This document shows, piece after piece, positions 55,044 to 62,911 of a stretch of 64,000 nt of DNA. Every line of letters begins with the position of its first letter. Positions within the stretch are counted from its first letter, which is position 1. The notes beneath the pieces were generated by a model. That model saw only the letters and a program-made list of their open reading frames with translations, had not been told where the DNA came from and did not search any database. The DNA is from Devosia sp. Root413D1 (GTDB lineage Bacteria; Pseudomonadota; Alphaproteobacteria; Rhizobiales; Devosiaceae): contig NZ_LMEA01000007.1 of NCBI RefSeq assembly GCF_001425235.1, positions 568,655 through 632,654 of the forward strand, in the 5' to 3' direction. Position numbers and translations under genes: made by a program.

Positions 55044-56524
55044 CAACCACTCACCTCGGCCCGGACGATCCGGCCGCCCCGCTGTAGCACAACCCGCCAG
55101 CTCTGCGGACGGTCATTGGCGAGCTTGCCGAAACGCTCGGCATCATCGGTCGCATTGCCGTTGAGACTGATGATCAGGTCGCCGGCACGCAAACCCATAT
55201 CGTCGGCGGGCGAGCCGGACTCGATGCCGCGCACCACCACTGCATGGGTGTCGTAGGGCAGCCCCAGCTCCTGCGCCACGGCGGGCGTCACGGTTTCGAC
55301 GGTGGTGCCGGCGAAGCGCGTGTTGCCCGAAACGGTGACAGGCTTGGCGGTGCCCAGAGGCGCTTCGAGGGTGATGATCTTGTCCTCGGTCTTGCCGGCG
55401 CGGAAATATTGCAGGTCCGCCGTGGCGCCGACCGGCTTGGTGGCAAGGCGGAAATCGAACGCGCTGGGCTGCTCGATGTTGAACCCGTCGACCGCCAGGA
55501 TCACGTCGCCATCGGCAAAGCCGGCCTTCTCGGCCGGACCACCCGGGGCGATCTCGCTGATCAGCGCGCCGCGTGCCTGGCCAAGCCCGAGGCTGTCGGC
55601 GAGATCGGCGGTCACCGGCTGCATGCGGGCGCCGAACCACGGACGCACCAGCGCCCCACCGGCGATACCGGTCTCGGCTACGAGCTTGGCCATGTTGGCC
55701 GGGATGGCGAAGCCGATGCCGACCGAGCCGCCGGAGCGCGACACGATCGCGGTATTGACCCCGACCAGCCGGCCCTGCAGATCGACCAGCGCGCCGCCGG
55801 AATTGCCCGGGTTGATCGCCGCGTCGGTCTGGATGAAGAACTCGTAGTTCGAGCTCTCGACCCCGGTGCGCGCCAGCGCCGAGACGATGCCGGAAGTGAC
55901 GGTCTGGCCGACACCGAACGGATTGCCGATGGCGAGCACCAGGTCGCCGACCTCGAGCTGGTCGGAATCGGCAAAGGCCAGTGCCGGGAAGGTCGCGCCC
56001 TTGGCGTCCTTGACCTTCAGCACGGCAAGATCGGTCTTGGGATCGTCGAGCACCAGGTCGACCGGGTACTCGTGTCCGTCATTGGTCGAGATCCGAATAT
56101 CCGTCGCGCCTTCGATGACGTGATGGTTGGTGAGGATCACCCCGGCGCCATCGACGATGACACCGGAGCCGAGCGACTGTGATTTCTGCGGCCGGCTGTC
56201 CATGAACGGACCATCGCCGCCGAAGAAGCGCTGGAAGAACGGATCATCGAGGAACGGCGAGGTGGCGCGCTGGCTGATCGTCGTGGCGTAGACATTGACT
56301 ACCGAGGGGGTGACCGACTTCACCACCGGCGCGAAGCTGAGCTGCAGCTCGGTGCGGGTGGCAGGAACGGCGCGCGTTTCGGCCGCGGCCGGTTCGGTGG
56401 CTTGCACGGCGCTGACCATGGCCGGCGGCTCGGCGGTGCGACTCGAAAGCTCGGCGTAGCCGAACACCAGCGCGGCGCCCGCCGCAACGCCTCCGAGCAC
56501 CAAGACCAAACCCTGTTTCGACAT
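55043..56524 (-). CDS. DegP/HtrA-type periplasmic serine protease
   Basis: A 493-residue protease with an N-terminal membrane anchor or signal (LVLVLGGVAAGAALVFGYAEL). The catalytic triad is H135 (LTNHHVIEG), D165 (PKTDLAVLKV) and S242 (NPGNSGGALVD). Two PDZ domains follow (about 290-375 and 395-480). It degrades or refolds damaged envelope proteins. ATG 56524 is chosen because GAGG lies 8 bases before it; the ATG at 56530 is too close. It is followed by rarA. Confidence 0.93.
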   Translation of the reverse strand: MSKQGLVLVLGGVAAGAALVFGYAELSSRTAEPPAMVSAVQATEPAAAETRAVPATRTELQLSFAPVVKSVTPSVVNVYATTISQRATSPFLDDPFFQRFFGGDGPFMDSRPQKSQSLGSGVIVDGAGVILTNHHVIEGATDIRISTNDGHEYPVDLVLDDPKTDLAVLKVKDAKGATFPALAFADSDQLEVGDLVLAIGNPFGVGQTVTSGIVSALARTGVESSNYEFFIQTDAAINPGNSGGALVDLQGRLVGVNTAIVSRSGGSVGIGFAIPANMAKLVAETGIAGGALVRPWFGARMQPVTADLADSLGLGQARGALISEIAPGGPAEKAGFADGDVILAVDGFNIEQPSAFDFRLATKPVGATADLQYFRAGKTEDKIITLEAPLGTAKPVTVSGNTRFAGTTVETVTPAVAQELGLPYDTHAVVVRGIESGSPADDMGLRAGDLIISLNGNATDDAERFGKLANDRPQSWRVVLQRGGRIVRAEVSG

Positions 56525-56643
56525 CGTCATATCCTCGGGCGATAGTGCGCCGCGAACCGTGGGCGCGATGGCCCGACAAACGCCGCGAATCTGGCGCCTT
56601 TTAGGTGCTGGGCTTACCGATTGGTAATCCCCGAAATATGACG

Positions 56644-56672
56644 TTGCCCAGTAGGTCAATCGACCCTATATG
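56644..56672 (+). promoter_or_regulatory. Sigma-70-like promoter of the ornithine/lysine decarboxylase gene
   Basis: -35 TTGCCC (56644-56649) and -10 TATATG (56667-56672) with a 17-bp spacer, about 64 bp upstream of the ATG. A CTTACC-GATT-GGTAAT dyad at 56613-56628 lies just upstream and could be a regulator site. Confidence 0.55.
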
Positions 56673-56735
56673 CAGCGCTCACTTTTCTGCCCCGAGGACC
56701 TTCTCGTACAAGACCCCTGAAAGGTTAGCCGCCCA

Positions 56736-57914
56736 ATGACTGAGCCGACCACGGTCTACACCAACACGTCGCAGCTTATCGCCAGCGAGGAGCCGGATTT
56801 TCCGAGCTTCCTGTTCTCCAAGAAAGAACTGCACCGGGCGACCAAGGTGTTCAAGAAGGGGTTCGACGGCCTCCTGACCTATGCGGTCAAGTGCAACCCG
56901 TCGCCGCACATTATCCGCCAGCTGCACGAAGAGGGCCTGAAGGCCTTCGACGTCGCCTCCAACATGGAGATGGAGCTGGTGCGTGATAACGCCCCGGGCG
57001 CGGCGATGCACTACAACAACCCGATCAAGAACAAGCGCGAGATCGAGCGCGCCTATGAGGAGTTCGGGGTTCGCTCGTTCACCATCGATCACCCGCAGCA
57101 GCTCGACCAGCTGGCGGCGGTGGTGTCGCCGTCGCGCGACATCGAGGTGACCACCCGCTTCAAGGCCGGCAAGGCGCTGAAATCCTACGATTTCGGCATC
57201 AAGTTCGGCGTGATGCAGGACGGCGCCGCCGAGATCGTCCGGCTCGTCGACCAGATGGGCTACACGCCGTCGCTCTGCTTCCACGTCGGCTCGCAGTGCG
57301 AGGACGTTTATGCCTACGAGCGTCACATCGCGGCAGCCGCCAAAATTGCTGAAGAGTCGGGCATCGAGCTCAAGCGCCTGAACATTGGCGGCGGCTATCC
57401 TGCCCCCTACCCGACCTCCGAAGCGCCGCCGATGGACTATTATTTCGAGACCATCTCGCAGGCGGTGAAGGACAACTTCGCCAGCTCCAAGCCCGAGCTG
57501 ATCATCGAGCCGGGCCGTGCGCTGGTGACGTCCTCCACTTCACTGTTGCTGCGTGTAAAACACCAGCGCGGCGGACAGTCGGTATACCTCAACGACGGCG
57601 CTTACGGCTCGCTGATGGAAGTGAAGTTCATGCACTTCACCCCGCCGACCCGGGTGTGGCGTGGTCCGCGCCTGCACGACAATGACGGCGAGTTCTCCGA
57701 TTTCACCGTCTGGGGCCCGACCTGCGACAGCTATGACGTGCTGCCGCAGATCTTCACCCTGCCGTCCGACGTCGATGAAGACGACTGGATCGAGTTCGGC
57801 CTGATGGGCGCCTACACCCAGGCCTCGCTGACCCCGTTCAACGGCTTCTGGCGCCGCGACCAGTACTGGGTGGACGAAGTCTACACCGGCAAGGACATGC
57901 AGCCGGCCGAGTGA
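56736..57914 (+). CDS. Ornithine/lysine decarboxylase, fold-III PLP enzyme
   Basis: A 392-residue alanine-racemase-fold decarboxylase making putrescine (or cadaverine). PLP Lys is in TYAVKCNPSPHI (K near residue 51), the phosphate-binding His block is FHVGSQ, NIGGGYPAPYP is the Gly-rich loop, EPGRALV follows, and the active Cys/Asp are in WGPTCDSYDVL. Similar alphaproteobacterial enzymes act on ornithine and lysine, so the substrate mix is open. It ends in a strong terminator. Confidence 0.92.
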   Translation: MTEPTTVYTNTSQLIASEEPDFPSFLFSKKELHRATKVFKKGFDGLLTYAVKCNPSPHIIRQLHEEGLKAFDVASNMEMELVRDNAPGAAMHYNNPIKNKREIERAYEEFGVRSFTIDHPQQLDQLAAVVSPSRDIEVTTRFKAGKALKSYDFGIKFGVMQDGAAEIVRLVDQMGYTPSLCFHVGSQCEDVYAYERHIAAAAKIAEESGIELKRLNIGGGYPAPYPTSEAPPMDYYFETISQAVKDNFASSKPELIIEPGRALVTSSTSLLLRVKHQRGGQSVYLNDGAYGSLMEVKFMHFTPPTRVWRGPRLHDNDGEFSDFTVWGPTCDSYDVLPQIFTLPSDVDEDDWIEFGLMGAYTQASLTPFNGFWRRDQYWVDEVYTGKDMQPAE

Positions 57915-57931
57915 GTCTCATTCAAACTGCT

Positions 57932-57970
57932 ATGCCGCTCCAGCCCAGTGCTGGGGCGGCATTTCTGTCT
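57932..57970 (+). terminator. Terminator of the decarboxylase gene
   Basis: A 13-bp stem ATGCCGCTCCAGC / GCTGGGGCGGCAT (57932-57944, 57950-57962, one G-U pair) with loop CCAGT, followed by TTCTGTCT. It sits just before the ribosome site of the next gene. Confidence 0.78.
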
Positions 57971-57983
57971 CTGGAGGAACGAC

Positions 57984-58523
57984 GTGCAGGACCTGCCTCC
58001 ACTTGCCAGTCTCGGTCGCAGGATCATGATCCTGGGCCCCACCAACTCGGGCAAATCGACCTTGGCCGTCGCCGTGGCACAGAAGCTCGATATTCCTGCC
58101 ATCCACCTCGACCGCCTGCAGCACCTGCCCAATACCAACTGGCAGGTGCGGCCCGAGGAGGAGTTCGCCGCCCTGCACGACCAGGTCATCCTTGAGCCAA
58201 GTTGGGTCATCGACGGCGGTTATTCGCGACTGGCGCCACAGCGGGTTCGACGGGCCACGGCCATTCTGGTTATCGATGCGGGCCTCGCCACGCGCTATCG
58301 CCGCTATTTCTACCGCACCCTGTTTCAGAAGTCGCGAGCCGGCGCCCTGGAGGGGGAACAGGACTCGCTGAACTGGCCGATGCTCCGCTGGCTGTGGAAG
58401 TCGCGGAACGCGGCCGGCAAGTATCGACAGCTGGCGCTGGCATCCGGCCTGCCGCATGTCTTCACCGGGACCCCGGAGGAGCTGAACCGGCTCTATGCAT
58501 CGTGGGATCTGAAACGAAAATAG
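57984..58523 (+). CDS. P-loop adenylate-kinase-like protein
   Basis: A 179-residue protein with Walker A GPTNSGKSTLA near residue 18, HLDRLQHLPNTNW, VIDGGYSRLAPQRVRRATAILVIDA and RYFYRTLFQKSR. This pattern fits the 'DNA topology modulation'/adenylate-kinase-like family of small P-loop enzymes with unknown substrate. GTG 57984 is preferred because GGAGGA lies 7 bases upstream and the longer frame would start within the terminator of the previous gene. Confidence 0.82.
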   Translation: MQDLPPLASLGRRIMILGPTNSGKSTLAVAVAQKLDIPAIHLDRLQHLPNTNWQVRPEEEFAALHDQVILEPSWVIDGGYSRLAPQRVRRATAILVIDAGLATRYRRYFYRTLFQKSRAGALEGEQDSLNWPMLRWLWKSRNAAGKYRQLALASGLPHVFTGTPEELNRLYASWDLKRK

Positions 58524-58639
58524 CTCGGCACCGCCCCATCGGTACCATCGCGACTGAGCGATAGGGCCCGCGCGAACCCCTGTTCACCCCGCCGTAACAG
58601 GCATATCGTCCTCCTCAGCAACCCAAACGAGGTGGCGAG

Positions 58640-58798
58640 ATGCCGGGTGGGGTGGTCTTGGCTCTGGTGGTGCTCTTAGGTTTTGTGGCCTGGGGCGCGG
58701 TGCTGTTCTGGCGGGGACGGGTCGTCGACCGCAAGGCGCTGCACGAGGAACGGCACGAAACACGGGCCGAGCGACGGCGCATCCATCACAAGGGGTGA
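58640..58798 (+). CDS. Tiny membrane protein, copy 1
   Basis: A 52-residue protein with one transmembrane helix (VVLALVVLLGFVAWGAVLFW) and a basic tail full of Arg, Glu and His (ALHEERHETRAERRRIHHKG). ATG 58640 follows GAGGTGGCGAG. A second gene of the same plan starts 3 bp after its stop, which supports it being real. Confidence 0.6.
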   Translation: MPGGVVLALVVLLGFVAWGAVLFWRGRVVDRKALHEERHETRAERRRIHHKG

Positions 58799-58801
58799 GC
58801 G

Positions 58802-58966
58802 ATGTCCCTCGGTCTTATCATCGCAATCTGCGCCGCCTCGGCGCTTGCCGTTTGGGGCGTCATGCTGTTCCGGCGTGGCGCCGCCCCAGAGGCGGGCTCA
58901 CAAGCATCCTCGCATACCGAGACAAACGCAGCGCAAACTGAGCCTGGAGTGGACGGCTCCGACTAG
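58802..58966 (+). CDS. Tiny membrane protein, copy 2
   Basis: A 54-residue protein with one transmembrane helix (LGLIIAICAASALAVWGVMLF) and a polar Ala/Glu/Thr tail. The helix end VWGVMLFRRG matches AWGAVLFWRG in copy 1. AGGGGTG before ATG 58802 is a ribosome site. Its stop overlaps the convergent glutathione peroxidase gene by 4 bases. Confidence 0.58.
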   Translation: MSLGLIIAICAASALAVWGVMLFRRGAAPEAGSQASSHTETNAAQTEPGVDGSD

Positions 58967-59442
58967 AGCAGCTTCTCGATAGCGGGCGCGATGTCAGCCG
59001 GCTCCGTCGCCGAGGCGAAGCGCTGGACGTTCTTGCCGCTGCGATCGACGAGGAACTTGGTGAAGTTCCACGGGATCAGCTGCACACCGAGCAGGCCCGG
59101 CGCCTTGCGGCGCAGCCACTGGTAGAGCGGCAGCGCGCCGCGGCCATTGACCATCACCTTGCCGAAGATCGGAAAGGTGACGTTGTAGTTGAGGTCGCAG
59201 AACGCCGCGATCTCCGCCTCGGTGCCCGGCTCCTGCTCGCCGAACTGGTTGCAGGGGAAGCCGAGGACGACGAGGCCACGGTCCTTGTAGGTTTCGTACA
59301 GCTTCTCGAGCCCGGTATATTGCGGAGTGAAACCGCATTTGCTGGCGACGTTGACCACCAGCACGACCTTGTCGCGATAGGCTGACAGCTGCTGCTCGGC
59401 CCCACCGAGCAACGGGGCGGAAAAGTCATAAAGTGTGGTCAA
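58963..59442 (-). CDS. Glutathione peroxidase (Cys type)
   Basis: A 159-residue thiol peroxidase that reduces peroxides. Active-site Cys36 is in NVASKCGFTPQY (Cys in place of Sec), with Q and W partners in PCNQFGEQEPG and IPWNFTKFLVDRSG. Most bacterial Cys-GPx use thioredoxin rather than glutathione. Start ATG 59442; the gap upstream of 59443 to 59531 holds nothing else I can assign. Confidence 0.94.
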   Translation of the reverse strand: MTTLYDFSAPLLGGAEQQLSAYRDKVVLVVNVASKCGFTPQYTGLEKLYETYKDRGLVVLGFPCNQFGEQEPGTEAEIAAFCDLNYNVTFPIFGKVMVNGRGALPLYQWLRRKAPGLLGVQLIPWNFTKFLVDRSGKNVQRFASATEPADIAPAIEKLL

Positions 59443-59531
59443 GGCAATAGCTCCGGTCAGGGCAACATCCCTGCCCTAACCCGATACCTGCATCATGCCG
59501 CGAGGCTTTTCAAGGAACAGGCCTGTAACCG

Positions 59532-60197
59532 TCAAGCCGGCGGGACCTGGCACATGATGCCGAGCGGCCGACCCTCGTTGTCGCCACAGAACGCCATCCA
59601 TTCCTCGGTGCCGTCGGCATGCCGGTGAATCATGTGCGGCGCTGCCTGGAACACCGCCCCACGCGCCTGCAACTCACGGTGCGCGGCATGGATGTCGGGC
59701 ACGCGGAAATAGATGACGTAGCCGTCGGCCTCGGCTTTCTCGCCGGCGCTCAGCATCAGCCGGGTGCCGCCGCAATCGAAGAAGGCGAGGTTGCCGAAGG
59801 TGTAAAGGTGCGGCAGCCGCAGCACATCGCGATACCAGGCCTCGGCCGCCGCAATGTCGTGAACCGAGCGAGACAGCTGCCCGATAGTCCCCCACTGGAC
59901 GTCGTTGCGCTCCAGAACTTCAGTAGCCGATGCCATGTCGTCTCCCCTCTGCCTTTGCCGCCCAAGCGCGCTCGCCTGCGGCACCCCGGCCCACTGCCGG
60001 AGGGCGCGGCGATCGGCGAAGCCGAGCTTGCCCAGGATATTGCCGACGTGGAACTTCACCGCGTCGCTGCTGATGCCGAGGCGCTTCGAGATGGTGCGAT
60101 CGGTACCGCCATGCCGGATGGCATCGGCCACCCGCCATTCGGCGGGGGTAAGGCTATCGGCATAGGGCGGGCGGCCACGCGACCTCGTTACGCTCAT
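59532..60197 (-). CDS. LuxR-type HTH fused to a VOC (glyoxalase-like) domain
   Basis: A 221-residue fusion. Residues ~12-70 are a LuxR/GerE helix-turn-helix (LTPAEWRVADAIRHGGTDRTISKRLGISSDAVKFHVGNILGKLG). Residues ~98-221 are a VOC domain (LSRSVHDIAAAEAWYRDVLRLPHLYTFGNLAFFDCGGTRLMLS...YFRVPDIHAAHREL...). An internal ATG (MASATEVLE) could give the VOC domain alone. The VOC part may sense a small ligand or still act as an enzyme; neither is known. Downstream neighbour is a short DUF4169 gene. Confidence 0.85.
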   Translation of the reverse strand: MSVTRSRGRPPYADSLTPAEWRVADAIRHGGTDRTISKRLGISSDAVKFHVGNILGKLGFADRRALRQWAGVPQASALGRQRQRGDDMASATEVLERNDVQWGTIGQLSRSVHDIAAAEAWYRDVLRLPHLYTFGNLAFFDCGGTRLMLSAGEKAEADGYVIYFRVPDIHAAHRELQARGAVFQAAPHMIHRHADGTEEWMAFCGDNEGRPLGIMCQVPPA

Positions 60198-60231
60198 CAG
60201 CGGAGGCTAGCGCAACGCGGGGCGAATTTCC

Positions 60232-60423
60232 CTACCCCTCGCTGCCATCGGGGTCGCGCAGATGCGCGTCGATCCGCCGGGTCTCGAGTGATTCCTGCGC
60301 CTTCTCAAGCTGCCGCTCCGCCTTGGTGCGGCCAAACTTGATCCGGTTCTCCGCCGCCACCTGCTCCTTGGCAACGCGCGCCTTGGCCTTGCGGGCTTTC
60401 GAGAGCGAGAGGATTTCGGCCAC
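60232..60423 (-). CDS. DUF4169-family small protein
   Basis: A 63-residue highly charged protein, MAEILSLSKARKAKARVAKEQVAAENRIKFGRTKAERQLEKAQESLETRRIDAHL, matching DUF4169 (xINLRxARKxxxRxxxExxAAxNRxxFGRTKxERxxxxxE). GTG 60423 has GGAG 8 bases upstream; the earlier GTG at 60432 is too near it. Function unknown. Confidence 0.82.
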   Translation of the reverse strand: MAEILSLSKARKAKARVAKEQVAAENRIKFGRTKAERQLEKAQESLETRRIDAHLRDPDGSEG

Positions 60424-60444
60424 GACTGACACTCCAGTTCGCCG

Positions 60445-61056
60445 CTATTGTGCAGCGGCCGGCGCCCGGGTCAACAGCGCCACCAGCGCATCCAGCATCG
60501 CATCGATCCGATGTGCCATCGGATCGTCCATCGCGTCCGCCAGCGCCACCATGGTGATGAAGCCGATCCCGGCCATGTGGGCAGCGACGGCCAGGCGGCG
60601 TGCGTCCTCGGCTCCCGTGAATTCAGGGCTGAGCTTGTCCGCCAGGGCGCTGTACATCGACGAGGTCGCCGCGTGAATCGGTGCGAGCAGTTCGCCTGTC
60701 CCAGGTACGGCCGCCCGCTCGTCGAATTGCGGCGCGAGATAGAGCATACGGAAACGGCCGAGGTCGGCGAGGTGATGCGCCACCAGCGCGCGAATGAAGC
60801 GTTCGACCGCTGCAGCGCCTGATGCTGTCGGTTTGACCGCCGCGATCAGCACATCGGCTTCGGCCTTGAGTTCGGGAAGCGAGAAGTCGCGGATCAGTTC
60901 CCACTTGTTGGGATACCAGTAGATGATGGCCTGCTTGGATACCCCCAGCGCTCCGGCCAGCGCCTGGAAGGTCAATGCCGCGGTGCCATGCTCGGCGACG
61001 ATCCGCCGGGCATGCTCGACGATCGACTCTCGGGTGACCCGACTGCGCCCTGCCAT
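60445..61056 (-). CDS. TetR-family transcriptional regulator
   Basis: A 203-residue regulator with an N-terminal TetR helix-turn-helix (SRVTRESIVEHARRIVAEHGTAALTFQALAGALGVSKQAIIYWYPNKWELI) and a helical ligand domain. ATG 61056 is chosen because a longer frame would translate the operator pair upstream. It is divergent from the glutathione transferase gene; two palindromes in the shared promoter suggest it represses both itself and that gene. Confidence 0.9.
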   Translation of the reverse strand: MAGRSRVTRESIVEHARRIVAEHGTAALTFQALAGALGVSKQAIIYWYPNKWELIRDFSLPELKAEADVLIAAVKPTASGAAAVERFIRALVAHHLADLGRFRMLYLAPQFDERAAVPGTGELLAPIHAATSSMYSALADKLSPEFTGAEDARRLAVAAHMAGIGFITMVALADAMDDPMAHRIDAMLDALVALLTRAPAAAQ

Positions 61057-61065
61057 CTCGATCCA

Positions 61066-61110
61066 TTGACAACTTACCAACGGTAAGTATGGTAACTTAC
61101 CAATGGTAAG
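61066..61110 (+). promoter_or_regulatory. GST promoter with two TetR-type operators
   Basis: Operator 1 CTTACCAACGGTAAG (61073-61087) and operator 2 CTTACCAATGGTAAG (61096-61110) are 15-bp palindromes with 6-bp perfect arms, centres 23 bp apart. A TTGACA (61066-61071), 16-bp spacer and TATGGT (61088-61093) form the likely promoter of the glutathione transferase gene, with operator 1 inside the spacer. Confidence 0.82.
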
Positions 61111-61124
61111 CAAGTGGTGTCGCG

Positions 61125-61844
61125 ATGTCGAAACTCACCGTGTCTACCTTCTCGCCCGATTGGGGACTGCCGACCTCGGGCCCGTTTGCGCTCAAGCTGC
61201 TCAAGTGGCTGGATCTCGCCGGCATCCCCTATGACCAGGAGTTCGAGGACGTTCCGTCCAAAGGGCCGAAGGGCAAGAGCCCATGGATCGAACTGGACGG
61301 CGAGCGGATCGGCGACAGCGAGGTGATCATCGAACTGTTGGCACGGCGCAGCGGCTTCGATATCGACCGCGACCTCGCCGACGAGCAGCGGGCGCTGTCG
61401 CACACGCTGCGGCGCATGCTCGAGGAGCACTTCCACATGGTGTTCGAATGGGAGCTGTTTGTTCACCCTGCGGGCATCGAAGCGGTGCGCGCCATGGCGG
61501 CCCGAATGGTGCCGGGTATCATGGCCGGCCCCGTCGCCACCATGATCTGCCGCCACTTCCGAAACCAGTTGGGCGCTCGCGGGATGGCGCGACACAGCGC
61601 CGAGACGATTGCCGCAAAAGGCAAGTCGGACCTTGACGCCATCGAGGCGATCCTCGGCGACAAGCCGTTCCTCGTGGGCAGCCGTCCTTCGATGGCGGAT
61701 GTGACGGCCTACGGACTGCTGGGTCCGATGGCTGCCTGGCCAATGCGAACCCCAGTTGCCGACAGCATCAAGAGCCGCTCGAAGCTGATGGGTTACCTGC
61801 AGCGGGTAGCGGAGGCCAAGGCCGAGCAGCGTGTTGCCGCCTAG
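61125..61844 (+). CDS. Glutathione S-transferase-like protein
   Basis: A 239-residue protein of the Tom37/metaxin-like GST group: an N-terminal thioredoxin fold (SPFA-like start STFSPDWGLPTSGPFALKLLKWLDLAGIPYDQEF, then KGPKGKSPWIELDGERIGDSEVIIELL with the Ser/Glu glutathione contacts) and a helical C-terminal domain (LGDKPFLVGSRPSMADVTAYGLL). It probably detoxifies an electrophile sensed by the adjacent TetR regulator; substrate unknown. Confidence 0.88.
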   Translation: MSKLTVSTFSPDWGLPTSGPFALKLLKWLDLAGIPYDQEFEDVPSKGPKGKSPWIELDGERIGDSEVIIELLARRSGFDIDRDLADEQRALSHTLRRMLEEHFHMVFEWELFVHPAGIEAVRAMAARMVPGIMAGPVATMICRHFRNQLGARGMARHSAETIAAKGKSDLDAIEAILGDKPFLVGSRPSMADVTAYGLLGPMAAWPMRTPVADSIKSRSKLMGYLQRVAEAKAEQRVAA

Positions 61845-61884
61845 GCTCACGCTTTGAAACACTGCAGTGTTTCCTGGACGCGCC

Positions 61885-62388
61885 CTACGCGGTGGGGCGC
61901 GGCAGCGCCAGATAGACGCTGTGGCACCACTCATCGCCGACGAGGAACGTGTTCTCGGCGGCGCCGGTGACAGCAAAGCCGAGGCGCTGCAGCAGCTTCA
62001 GCGAGGCCGCATTGCGCGGGTCGACGTCGGCAGTCACCGCCTCGATCGGATAGGTCGCGAAGGCATAGGTGAGAAACGCCGAGGCCGCTTCCGTCGCGAG
62101 GCCTTTGCCCCATGCGCCGGGATGCAGGATGAAGCCCATCTCCGGCATCTTCCAGATGCCGATATTGCCGATCACCTGCCCATCCTGAACGATGACCCAT
62201 TCGTCGCGCGCCGGGTCACCGCTGAAGAACTGCGCCTCGAACCACGTTTCTGTCTCTGCCATCGATACGTGCGGCAGCGTCGCCCAATAGCGCATGGCCT
62301 CAGGCGAGCTGAGGATGGCGTGCATCGCCAGGATGTCGGCAGGAATGGCGCGGCGCAGCACCAGGCGCGCCGTTCGAAGCTCGGACAA
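61885..62388 (-). CDS. GNAT acetyltransferase (RimJ/RimL type), copy 1
   Basis: A 167-residue acetyltransferase. LSELRTARLVLRRAIPADILAMHAIL begins the fold, MGFILHPGAWGKGLATEAASAFLTYAF is the acetyl-CoA loop (WGKGLA) and DVDPRNAASLKLLQRLGF follows. TTG 62388 has AGGAG 6 bases upstream; a longer frame has no homology. It is a tandem paralog of the next gene, sharing AENTFLVGDEWCHSVYLALP with KNTFLLGDEWCDSIYLALP. Confidence 0.85.
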   Translation of the reverse strand: MSELRTARLVLRRAIPADILAMHAILSSPEAMRYWATLPHVSMAETETWFEAQFFSGDPARDEWVIVQDGQVIGNIGIWKMPEMGFILHPGAWGKGLATEAASAFLTYAFATYPIEAVTADVDPRNAASLKLLQRLGFAVTGAAENTFLVGDEWCHSVYLALPRPTA

Positions 62389-62413
62389 CTGGAACTCCTG
62401 AAATCCCTGGAGC

Positions 62414-62911
62414 CTATCGCGGGCCGGGCAGCGCGAGATAGATGCTGTCGCACCATTCGTCGCCGAGCAGGAACGTATTCTTCGCTTCGCCGGTCCTGGC
62501 AAAACCGAGCTTCTCCAGCACCCGCAGCGATGCGAGGTTTCGCGGGTCGACATCGGCCAGCAACTGGTCGGTGAGCTGGCGCGAGAAGGCGTAGTCGATG
62601 AACGCCGCCGCCGCCTCGGAAGCAATCCCCCGCCCCCAATAGCCGGGGTGGATCATGAAACCGAAATCCGGCAGGCGGCCCGCGCCGACATCGCCGACCA
62701 ACCGGCCCTCGAACTCGATCGCGAAATCCTCGCCACCCGCTGCCGTGCGCTCGATCTTCTGGTCGAGCCAGGCGCGGGTCACCTCACGATCGGCGTGCGG
62801 CAGCGTCGACCAGTAGCGCATCCCTCGCGCGTCCGACATGATCGCAAAGAACGCGTCCAGGTCGTCAGCACGTGGGCGGCGCAGCAGCAGCCGCGCCGTA
62901 CGGATTTCCAT
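62414..62911 (-). CDS. GNAT acetyltransferase (RimJ/RimL type), copy 2
   Basis: A 165-residue acetyltransferase: [69 protein letters not shown] (acetyl-CoA loop WGRGIA), DVDPRNLASLRVLEKLGF. ATG 62911 overlaps the pyrG stop by one base, so it is translated with pyrG. The C-terminal halves of the two copies are very similar, pointing to local duplication. Substrate unknown. Confidence 0.86.
   Translation of the reverse strand: MEIRTARLLLRRPRADDLDAFFAIMSDARGMRYWSTLPHADREVTRAWLDQKIERTAAGGEDFAIEFEGRLVGDVGAGRLPDFGFMIHPGYWGRGIASEAAAAFIDYAFSRQLTDQLLADVDPRNLASLRVLEKLGFARTGEAKNTFLLGDEWCDSIYLALPGPR

Noticed and set aside
56531-56735. A speF-type RNA leader in front of the decarboxylase gene
   Set aside because: A good promoter at 56644-56672 leaves only about 57 bases of leader, too short for that motif, and the dyad lies upstream of the promoter.
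61057-61113. N-terminal extension of the TetR regulator to 61113
   Set aside because: The extra codons would come from the two operators and the GST promoter; ATG 61056 starts directly before the conserved helix-turn-helix.
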